A stretch of 64,000 nt of DNA from contig NZ_JBHTAN010000002.1 in the NCBI RefSeq assembly GCF_042663585.1, positions 73,656-137,655 on the forward strand, in the 5' to 3' direction. Below the pieces are notes generated by a model. It was given only the letters and a program-made list of their open reading frames with translations. It made no database searches and was not told the origin of the DNA. Every line of letters starts with the position of its first letter. Within the stretch, counting starts at the first letter, position 1. The DNA comes from Natranaeroarchaeum sp042663585. Lineage in GTDB: Archaea > Halobacteriota > Halobacteria > Halobacteriales > Natronoarchaeaceae. This document shows, in pieces, positions 23,621-31,191 of the stretch. The position numbers and the translations under genes were made by a program.

Positions 23621-26275
23621 TCAGATATACGGGACACCGCGGATGACGCTCCCCTTGGTGAGGTAGCCCTTCATGGCGAAGTCGGCGCACTTGTCGGCGT
23701 AGTACGTGGTGATGGGGAGCCGGGTGGACCGGCTCAGCGAACCGACGTGTGCTTCCGACAGCCAGTAGGTTTGCTCCGCGAGCGTGTCGAGATCTGTCGA
23801 CCCGTGGCGTTTCACGATCTGCAACGGCCGCGGCGTGCCGGGGCTGCCCTCCTTCCCGCCGGTTGTGGTCAGGTAGGAGTGCTCGCCGTTGTGGACGTGG
23901 AAGGCGATGCCTTTGTCTGCGATATCGAACCGTGAATTCGATTCATCGTACGCTGCGATTCGGGGGTTCCCGGATTTCCGGACCTCGACGAGGGCGAACC
24001 GTTTGATGAGATCGCGGGCTTTGTCGAGACGGTTGATGAGGTTCTCGACGTCCAGGTAGAACTTCCCGTCACGATGAATCACGACGTGCCGCGGAGGCCG
24101 GCCTTCCTCTTCGGCGAAGATTTCGAGGACGTGTTTGATGACGTTCGCCACGTCGTCCTCACCGAACGTCTCACCAGCCTGCTTCGTGACCGCCTCTGAC
24201 GCGAGGATCGTTCCGTCAGCCATGATGACGTTCGCGGCCGCACCGAGGTGTTGCTTGGTCGCGTGGTCGTACGTCACGTCAAGCCCGACGAACGCGTCAA
24301 CGTCCCCAGGGACGTCGTCGATACGCCACGGCACACCGCCCGCTTTCCCGATAAGCGACGAGCAGATGTTCCCACGGTAGTTGTCGTTACCGAGATTGTC
24401 GACGGAGATCATCTGACTCGGCACCCCGAGTTGTCCGAGCCGCCGCTTGAACTCGGGATACGGGTCGTCGTAGTCCGCCGCTGCGGCCTCGTCTGCATCC
24501 GGGACGACGATCAGCGCCGCATCGTAGTCACTCGCTTTCTGCGCGTGTTGGGAGTAGTGGAATTCCGAGCCGAGTTCGTAGGTCTCCTGATCGAACGCCG
24601 TTGGACCCGCATCGTAGTCTGCGAGCTTGTTGAGCAGCGTGAGCACGTACGGCCGTGCGTCGCTCTCCTCATCTTCTGGGTACAGCGCGATGATGTCGAA
24701 CGACTCAGGAGCCTTGTACACGCCGTACTCCTTCCGCTCCAGCCCGCCAGCCCCGTAGTACCCCGTATTTCCACCTCCGAACCGCAGGTTCGGGGTGTTC
24801 GGTGTCTTGTGCTCCCGGTACCCGGCGTTCGTGGGCTGTGGGACGGGGTCAAAGCTGAAGTACGGCGTCGGACCGAGCAAATCCACGAACGACGTGACGA
24901 CGTTGAACCGTTCTTCGGGCTTCATCCGGCTCTCGTTGTGAATGACATCCAAGAACGTGTCATCGACACGGCCCAACTGCTCGAACGTCGGGATGACCTT
25001 ACAGTACTCCAAGAGCTGCGGGAAGATCGAATCATCACCGCTCCCGTACTGCAGATCAGCGATGATCGGGTCACCAGCCCGCATCGAGTCGATGACGTCC
25101 TGCTCGACGTGCTTCTCGTGGTACTCCGACATCGGGACGCCCGGCCCATCCAGCACATCATCGTAGTCCATATCGATGACCTCCTTGACCGTTGCCGTGC
25201 GAGCACTGTCGTACAGGTCAGTGTCGTGCTCGACGGTCACCTCGGCGATGTCGTGTCCACGCTCAACCCACTCGGCAGCGGAGAACGTCGATTCCAAGTG
25301 GTACGCGACGTTCACGCCACAAATCACGGTCCCGTCAGCATCAACACGAATCCGGCACTTATACTTCCGATATGCTTCGAACAACCCGCTGTTCGCGGTT
25401 CGCTGCGGGGTGGGCTCGATGATCGAATCGATTCCCGACACCTCGAAGCGACCAGCAACAGCACGCTTCACGTCCTGCTTGACGAACTCTTGGAGCGGTC
25501 CGTCGTCTGTGTACGAGCGCGCCTCCAGGGTCGTCTCACCTTGGTGGATGGGTTCGATGGTGTACCCGTGGATCGAGATCGTGCTGTGGATCTTTTCGGT
25601 CGCGTAGATACGCCGCCGGGACGCATCAGCTGTCGTGACTGGACTGTTACTCCGGGACTGGTAGTAGTTCGCTGCTTTCGCCGTGAACCCCTCGATCCCG
25701 TTCGTGAAGTCATCCGGGTTGAGCCCGCCGCTTCCGGTTGCGCGGAGTTCATATTCGTGGACGGTGAGTTCCGGCAGGTCCCCGAGGTCGAACTGCAGCA
25801 GGTAGTTCCCCTCCGACAACGGCTGTTGGTGTAACAGTTCACCGCCACCATCTGCCGTCGGCCGTGGCTCGTTCGTCACTTCACTCCCCCGCACGAACTC
25901 CGACTCATCGCTTGAATCTGCCTCCGATGAAGATTCGCCAGCGTCCGCAGCCGATGTATTCTCCGCCCCGCCGCTCTCGGCTTCGGCAGGTGGCTCGTCG
26001 AGCGGCGTGACGATCAGGTCATACCCCGGGTTGAGTTGCATCTCGCCGCGGTATTCGTTCCCGACCACGTTCTCCAGCACGTACCAGCGTCCGACCTCCC
26101 ACTCGAAATCCGCGATCTCGTTATTGTGGAACACGGTCAGTTCCACTGGCGTTCCTTCGACGTCCACCAACTGAATTTTCCGAGCGATGGCGTCGTGGTC
26201 CCACTCGTCAGTCCCTGTGACGCGCAGTGAGATATCGATCTGTTCCCCATCCTCGATGTCGTCCTTCACTGCCAT
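23621..26275 (-). CDS. ago: Long prokaryotic Argonaute, haloarchaeal (NgAgo-like)
   Basis: I chose the ATG at 26275 (MAVKDDIEDGEQ), 30 bases downstream of a TATA box; an in-frame start at 26359 adds 28 unlikely residues. The product has 884 residues, close to Natronobacterium gregoryi Argonaute. The first 95 residues look like an OB-fold (FEWEVGRWYVLENVVGNEY), as in NgAgo, followed by an acidic Ser-rich linker to about residue 150. The C-terminal PIWI domain keeps the catalytic set: Asp666 in FVGLDVTY, a Glu in the GETFGEDD finger (702 or 706), Asp736 in IHRDGKF, and Asp861 in ITTYYADK. Guide-directed cleavage should therefore be possible. It is the first gene of a five-gene operon with a PLD/ATPase and AddAB-like proteins. 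Confidence 0.93.
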   Translation of the reverse strand: MAVKDDIEDGEQIDISLRVTGTDEWDHDAIARKIQLVDVEGTPVELTVFHNNEIADFEWEVGRWYVLENVVGNEYRGEMQLNPGYDLIVTPLDEPPAEAESGGAENTSAADAGESSSEADSSDESEFVRGSEVTNEPRPTADGGGELLHQQPLSEGNYLLQFDLGDLPELTVHEYELRATGSGGLNPDDFTNGIEGFTAKAANYYQSRSNSPVTTADASRRRIYATEKIHSTISIHGYTIEPIHQGETTLEARSYTDDGPLQEFVKQDVKRAVAGRFEVSGIDSIIEPTPQRTANSGLFEAYRKYKCRIRVDADGTVICGVNVAYHLESTFSAAEWVERGHDIAEVTVEHDTDLYDSARTATVKEVIDMDYDDVLDGPGVPMSEYHEKHVEQDVIDSMRAGDPIIADLQYGSGDDSIFPQLLEYCKVIPTFEQLGRVDDTFLDVIHNESRMKPEERFNVVTSFVDLLGPTPYFSFDPVPQPTNAGYREHKTPNTPNLRFGGGNTGYYGAGGLERKEYGVYKAPESFDIIALYPEDEESDARPYVLTLLNKLADYDAGPTAFDQETYELGSEFHYSQHAQKASDYDAALIVVPDADEAAAADYDDPYPEFKRRLGQLGVPSQMISVDNLGNDNYRGNICSSLIGKAGGVPWRIDDVPGDVDAFVGLDVTYDHATKQHLGAAANVIMADGTILASEAVTKQAGETFGEDDVANVIKHVLEIFAEEEGRPPRHVVIHRDGKFYLDVENLINRLDKARDLIKRFALVEVRKSGNPRIAAYDESNSRFDIADKGIAFHVHNGEHSYLTTTGGKEGSPGTPRPLQIVKRHGSTDLDTLAEQTYWLSEAHVGSLSRSTRLPITTYYADKCADFAMKGYLTKGSVIRGVPYI

Positions 26276-26300
26276 CTGTACCGACCAACGGACTCCCAGA

Positions 26301-26310
26301 ATAAATAGAT
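26301..26310 (-). promoter_or_regulatory. TATA box of the Argonaute operon
   Basis: On the minus strand ATCTATTTAT, centred 30 bases upstream of the ATG at 26275, as expected for a leaderless haloarchaeal transcript. No ribosome-binding site is visible before the ATG, which agrees. Confidence 0.5.
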
Positions 26311-26385
26311 TTCCACTAGACGAATCTGAAACACGAAAACTGAGTTTTAGGCGAAACACAACAACACAACTGCCCTACAAACGAT

Positions 26386-26514
26386 TTGGAGGACGCTGCG
26401 GGGATAGCACCGGACAACGACGAGGTCGAGAATCTGCCTCACAAACTCAGCGAACAGAGGTTTTATGATAGAATTGAAAATAGGTACATCAGGATGCGTG
26501 AATATTTGTACTAG
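26386..26514 (+). other. Possible mini-gene or gene relic between divergent operons
   Basis: An open frame with a TTG at 26386 and no ATG, ending at the TAG at 26512-26514. It encodes about 42 acidic, haloarchaeal-looking residues (DNDEVENLPHKLSEQ, then an aromatic/Arg-rich end). The frame is open back to 26344. Because it reads like real protein but lacks a good start, it may be the C-terminus of a lost gene or a small leader ORF for the ATPase gene 18 bases downstream. It overlaps the promoter of that gene, which argues against expression. Confidence 0.2.
26501..26508 (+). promoter_or_regulatory. TATA box of the DUF4143-type ATPase gene
   Basis: AATATTTG, centred 28 bases upstream of the ATG at 26533. 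Together with the box at 26301-26310 it makes this 257-base gap a divergent promoter region. Confidence 0.45.
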
Positions 26515-26532
26515 CGCAGAATAATCTGCCCT

Positions 26533-28212
26533 ATGCTCGGGACAGGGACCGCAGAAGAATTCATCGACGACGCCGAACATCATAACCAGTGGTGGAGTAA
26601 CGGCACTTCCCCGGAACTATCGCAGGCCGCAGACCTCACCCCACGCTCTGATTTCCACCGCGTCCTCAAGGGAACAAACACCCACTACACTGACGGTGTC
26701 GAGAGTCTCGTCTACGCAATTCACGGCCAAACCGGCATCGGGAAAACCACGCTTCTCCACCAACTCATCGCAGCTCTCCTCGACACAACAGACTTCCCAC
26801 ACCAAAACCAAGACCTCGAACTCACCTCCGCACTCTCCCCCAGACAAATCCTCTATCTCCCCTTAGAAGACTCTCTGTATCAGCTGGAACGCCCAGGCGA
26901 CGACATCAAACGCCTCAACCAGGTCATCGACTACTTCCAGACCCACGTCGCACCCCGTCAAGGACAAAAATTCATTCTCCTCGACGACGTCCAAGCCCTT
27001 GACCTCGACGAGAACCGCAAAGCAGAGCTACTCGACCTGATCGACGACAATACGTACGTATTCCTAACCGGCAACGTCCGCGCGCAGGTCAACCTCTCTA
27101 CCGTCGAAACCGCCGACACCATCGATGAATTCGAAGGCCCATGGCCCATCCTCCCGATGAAATTCATCGACACCGTCCAAACCGGCGAAGGCCTAGGCGT
27201 CACATTCACTGAAGAATTCCGAACCCAACTCGAACAATACCAATCACCCGACTTAGACGGCCCATCACCGATCAAAACAATTCGAACCGGACTTTCCGGA
27301 ACTAATTCGGAAACCAGTCTCGACACAGCTGTTGAGACACTCTCAGAACTCTGCTTCGACATCTTCGACGCGGACGACCGAAACAACCTCCACGACGCCG
27401 CGCGCACATACCTCCGAACAGGCGGCACCCTCCACCAAACAGACGACCCGTCAATCCGGAACGACCTCTCAAAATCCCACTTCCTCCTCTTCCTCTACAA
27501 AGAACTCGCCAAGCACCGATCCATCCAACAACCCGGAAACCTCCACCGACTCAGTTCCATCGCCGCCACCAACGCCGGTGAAGAACTCCAGTACACCGAT
27601 CTCAGCGACCAAATCGGCGTCGACAGGCGAACCGTCGACAACTACCTCGACGTACTCGACGAAGGCATCGCCGTCACCGAATCCCACGACTACACCCTGC
27701 GACGCTACCGCCGCACCCGCTTGTACCTCCGCAACCCACGCCACCTCGTCCTCCTCTCCCAACGCCAGGAACACCACGGCTTCGAAGCGTACGAACAACA
27801 AGACACACTCAACCACGAATTCGAATACAAACTCGCCCGCACCGTCGCCTTCGACCACGCCAAACGCCTCGCCTTCAACGTCGGAGCATACGACGTCGAA
27901 TACACCGAAACCGAATCCGGCCTCGTTGACTACATCCTCCACCGCAACGGACACGTCCTCCCCTTCATCCTCTCCTACCACCCACACACTGGCAACGCCG
28001 AAACAATCGCCGAAGAATTCACCCCCGAATCAGGCCAGCACACCGAATCCGACAGTGAAGAACTCCAAGAGTTCGACTACCAAGCACCGTACCGGTTCGT
28101 CATCACCGACAGCTTGCCAAAGGAAGCCAAAGAAGACGAATCCCTGATCATCGAGAAAGACGAGACCAGTATCTGCTATCTCCCGTTCTGGTTGTTCTTA
28201 CTGATCTGCTGA
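26533..28212 (+). CDS. AAA ATPase of the DUF4143 type
   Basis: A 559-residue protein. Walker A is IHGQTGIGKTTLL near residues 63-75, Walker B is FILLDDVQALDL near 150, and a sensor-like YVFLTGNVRAQ follows. Around residues 360-390 a winged helix (YTDLSDQIGVDRRTVDNYLDVL) precedes a C-terminal domain with a nuclease-like beta core (YDVEYTETESGLVDYILHRNG), the usual layout of ATPase-DUF4143 proteins. I see no clear ExK, so nuclease activity is doubtful. The coding strand is unusually poor in G and rich in A and C over 27.3-28.1 kb, unlike its neighbours, pointing to a separate origin. Divergent from Argonaute; the functional link is unproven. Confidence 0.75.
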   Translation: MLGTGTAEEFIDDAEHHNQWWSNGTSPELSQAADLTPRSDFHRVLKGTNTHYTDGVESLVYAIHGQTGIGKTTLLHQLIAALLDTTDFPHQNQDLELTSALSPRQILYLPLEDSLYQLERPGDDIKRLNQVIDYFQTHVAPRQGQKFILLDDVQALDLDENRKAELLDLIDDNTYVFLTGNVRAQVNLSTVETADTIDEFEGPWPILPMKFIDTVQTGEGLGVTFTEEFRTQLEQYQSPDLDGPSPIKTIRTGLSGTNSETSLDTAVETLSELCFDIFDADDRNNLHDAARTYLRTGGTLHQTDDPSIRNDLSKSHFLLFLYKELAKHRSIQQPGNLHRLSSIAATNAGEELQYTDLSDQIGVDRRTVDNYLDVLDEGIAVTESHDYTLRRYRRTRLYLRNPRHLVLLSQRQEHHGFEAYEQQDTLNHEFEYKLARTVAFDHAKRLAFNVGAYDVEYTETESGLVDYILHRNGHVLPFILSYHPHTGNAETIAEEFTPESGQHTESDSEELQEFDYQAPYRFVITDSLPKEAKEDESLIIEKDETSICYLPFWLFLLIC

Positions 28213-28356
28213 GAAAGCCTCTGCCGTCTATGTCGACGGCCTATTCCGTATGCGAGTCGTGCTCCAAAGCCCTCTTAGAGGGTGTATTCGTTCCAGCATC
28301 GCAGTTTGTCGGCAAAGCGCCTATACCTCCACGTTGAGTTGTCCGGGGATGATGGA

Positions 28357-29766
28357 ATGACTGAGACAGATGACTTGCGGCGGGAGTTGAAGACGTTCAC
28401 ACGCCGATGGGAGCAACTCACTGCGGTTCCCGAGACACCTCGGTCACTGATGGATGTGATCGAGTACTCGTTAGGAACACAACGGAAGGCCGAGGTGTAC
28501 ATCAACCGGCTCTTCGCATATTTCCTCAACCCAGAGCAGCCACACCGGATGAACTCGGAATTTCTCCGCGTATTTCTCAATGGCCTACCCGACACGTGTG
28601 GGTTCGAGGAGGATATCCACGATCTCTCAGACGTCGTTGTCGACGATCAAGTACGGCTCACTGAGCAGGCCGACGGAGAAACAGTATCGTCAGGATTCGT
28701 CGACCTGGCAATTCAAGTACCGAACGAATGGTTCCTTCTGGTTGAACTCAAATTCTCTGCTGAGGACACGCAAACGGAGTTCTATCGACAGGACGTCACG
28801 CACATCGACGGTGTTCCGAAGGACGACTACGAGTCTGGCGCGTACTATCTCTATCTACATCAAGGGGACCGACCAGACGCGAACGATCCAGAATTCAGTA
28901 ACTGGACGTGGACAGCCTTCGTCGAAACCGTCCTGACCGACTTTATTGTCGATAACGCACCCCGGTACCCACAACGAACAGTCGTACAGCTTCACGAATT
29001 CGCTGACGATATTCGATCCATCACAGGTATGTCAGACCCCACCGACAACGTTGACGAGAAGATCGAACTGTATCTCGACCACTACGAGGCCATCGCTGAC
29101 GTAACGGCCACATTCGAGAACCAGTGGGAGACGTTCTCTCATAACTGGCCCTCTCGCCTTTCTGACCGCCTCGTAACCGCCGATCAAGGATCGATCCGCT
29201 CGGAGAGCGACTACCACGTATTATTCGAGTGTTCGAACGACGCTGTCGGGGACTGGTGGTTCCGCTCAACGAGTTCCGATTGGGGGATGATCTTCAAACA
29301 CGGCTGGTGGCGACACACCGATGACCTCTCAGACGTGCTCCACGAGCGACCCGACAATCGGAACGATGCCAGAATCGGATTCCACCACCGCCTCGAAAAC
29401 GACCGTGAGCAAGCCCTCCGAGACAACACGCTCACACTGTATTTCCGAAACATGGGGGCTAATGATCAACCGTTCATCGATGCTGTTTCTGACCACTTCG
29501 ATGCGCAAGCCGATGCTATCGAGGCCACGCTGCCGGATACTGCCAGTCTCACCGGAAACAAACGCAATATGATCTCAGCAGAGTACGATATCACCCCCGA
29601 CAAGTATGATGACTTTTTCGCGGCCTATATCGCGGCCCTCGAAGAAGGATTCACTGACCTCGTCGTTAACAACCCCAAACTAATCGCTATCCTCGACGAC
29701 ATCTACACTGACGCCGTCGCGGAGGTCTACGACACCCAGATCACAATGAACCCCCAACAAAACTGA
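28357..29766 (+). CDS. PD-(D/E)XK nuclease superfamily protein
   Basis: The ATG at 28357 (MTETDDLRRELKTF) is preferred; the longer frame from 28282 has no support. The product has 469 residues. After a helical start, TQRKAEVYINRLFAYFLNP leads to the nuclease core SGFVDLAIQVPNEWFLLVELKFSAEDTQ, whose D and ExK are the restriction-fold triad (about residues 110-130), followed by YRQDV. This resembles the PD-(D/E)XK proteins that occur singly in defence islands of bacteria and archaea. The C-terminal 300 residues are unassigned; WTAFVETVLTDFI and WWFRSTSSDWGMIF suggest a DNA- or ligand-binding part. It is 144 bases after the ATPase gene on the same strand and convergent with the McrBC-like operon. 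Confidence 0.75.
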   Translation: MTETDDLRRELKTFTRRWEQLTAVPETPRSLMDVIEYSLGTQRKAEVYINRLFAYFLNPEQPHRMNSEFLRVFLNGLPDTCGFEEDIHDLSDVVVDDQVRLTEQADGETVSSGFVDLAIQVPNEWFLLVELKFSAEDTQTEFYRQDVTHIDGVPKDDYESGAYYLYLHQGDRPDANDPEFSNWTWTAFVETVLTDFIVDNAPRYPQRTVVQLHEFADDIRSITGMSDPTDNVDEKIELYLDHYEAIADVTATFENQWETFSHNWPSRLSDRLVTADQGSIRSESDYHVLFECSNDAVGDWWFRSTSSDWGMIFKHGWWRHTDDLSDVLHERPDNRNDARIGFHHRLENDREQALRDNTLTLYFRNMGANDQPFIDAVSDHFDAQADAIEATLPDTASLTGNKRNMISAEYDITPDKYDDFFAAYIAALEEGFTDLVVNNPKLIAILDDIYTDAVAEVYDTQITMNPQQN

Positions 29767-29790
29767 GTTCGAAGCTCGTGTCATGCAGGC

Positions 29791-31185
29791 TTACAACACC
29801 GCTCCTGGTGATTCCGGATACTGAATGATTTTCACGTCTTCGTCGCGGTTAGCGGGTGTTTCGCGCGCTAACTCGTCGACGAACAGCAGCCCCTTGACAT
29901 CGACTGACTCCAGTAGATCTTCTGCGGACTCAACGTACTCGTCAGTCCCCGACTGTTTGACAAACGCCATGTACTCCAGTAGTTCCCGGAGCCCAGTTGC
30001 GACATAGTCGGTATTCTGCGTGTACTTCACTTCACCAAGGAACACTTGTTCAAGTTCCGTCCCACCAGCCTCTGTCTCTCGGTATCTCTCTAAAACGATA
30101 TCAGGACGGCCGCCCCACAGTGAATCACTGCCGCCACGCCCAAGCAGATCCTCAGAGATCGTTTGCCACCGGGAGAGCACCTCGTTCATACGGTACAAGT
30201 ACCCGTCAGGCTCGATATCTTCAGAGCCAATTGATTCACTGAAGGACAGCCTTTCACCGGTCGCATCGTGAGACAAGACGAATCGTGACCCGTCCTGTTC
30301 CCACGTAGCGATCGTCGACGGACTATCTCGACTGTCAGTCAACACCCGATACTCCACGCCCTCGTACGAATCAAGTACGCGGAACACCCAGTACAGTTCG
30401 AACAGCGTGTCCGTGTTCGCTGGCGCAATGAGTGTGTGATTCAAGATATCGCGCGCTTCGGTACTGTCCAACTCGTGGTTCATCAACTGCCGATACCGAT
30501 CCAGCAAGACCGCTGCATCCTGATAGAACTGCGAACGCGAGCGCTTGACTGACTCGATGGTCCTGTCTGTGATATCAGTATCAGCGACGTTGATCCGCTG
30601 CAGGTAGATGTTCTGCTCGTAAATCCGGTCAAGCATCTCCGCTGCTGACTCTACACCCCGACCACTTCCACCTGTGTGCGGCATCACCCATTCGTTCAGC
30701 CAGTCATACCCCTCCGGGTTGTCCAGCGCGTACGCAAGGTCATCCGTAACGATCTCGTGAATAATCGTCAGTAACCGTTTCAGCACGAGATTCTCGTCGA
30801 TGTTATAGTGCTCTTCAGGCTGCATACACACAAACAGCGGCTCATCCAGCCGACCAGCGCGCGCCCGTGTCTTCACCGTTCCCTGCCAGTCGATCTGTCC
30901 GCGGATCTCACCACGGTACTGGAACGACTCCGGAGCGGTTGTCGTCTTCATCTGCCGAATCCGATCCTCCAATTGCCGCATAAAATCCAGGACACCGACT
31001 TCCGAGCTGTCGTCTTCAGCATCGGTCAAGACGAAGTGAATCCGAAGCAGCGTTTCGATGTCGTCAATATCCAGATCCGCGTGCGCCGACCCGATGACTC
31101 GATCGAATCGAACGCCTTTCCGGAGATACGTCTGAAAATCGTCGGCAATCTCTCCCAACAACGCCTCTTCAGTCGTCTTCGCCAT
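29791..31185 (-). CDS. mcrC: McrC-like nuclease subunit of a type IV restriction system
   Basis: A 464-residue protein 6 bases downstream of the McrB-like gene. McrC proteins join McrB rings and supply the DNA-cutting domain. Here the N-terminal part has IRGQIDWQGTVKTRA, the conserved segment before the nuclease, and the C-terminal PD-(D/E)XK core is GRPDIVLERYRE followed by VFLGEVKYTQN (D, E, K) near residues 370-395, then AFVKQSGTDEY. Length and order fit a complete McrC of the DUF2357/LlaJI-like archaeal type. It is the last gene of a three-gene operon. Confidence 0.82.
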   Translation of the reverse strand: MAKTTEEALLGEIADDFQTYLRKGVRFDRVIGSAHADLDIDDIETLLRIHFVLTDAEDDSSEVGVLDFMRQLEDRIRQMKTTTAPESFQYRGEIRGQIDWQGTVKTRARAGRLDEPLFVCMQPEEHYNIDENLVLKRLLTIIHEIVTDDLAYALDNPEGYDWLNEWVMPHTGGSGRGVESAAEMLDRIYEQNIYLQRINVADTDITDRTIESVKRSRSQFYQDAAVLLDRYRQLMNHELDSTEARDILNHTLIAPANTDTLFELYWVFRVLDSYEGVEYRVLTDSRDSPSTIATWEQDGSRFVLSHDATGERLSFSESIGSEDIEPDGYLYRMNEVLSRWQTISEDLLGRGGSDSLWGGRPDIVLERYRETEAGGTELEQVFLGEVKYTQNTDYVATGLRELLEYMAFVKQSGTDEYVESAEDLLESVDVKGLLFVDELARETPANRDEDVKIIQYPESPGAVL

Positions 31186-31191
31186 CTTCAG

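Noticed and set aside
24248..25834. 528-residue open frame on the plus strand inside the Argonaute gene
   Set aside because: It is antisense to a clearly conserved PIWI protein; long spurious frames are expected in GC-rich DNA. It has Arg/Val-rich composition unlike haloarchaeal proteins and no motif.
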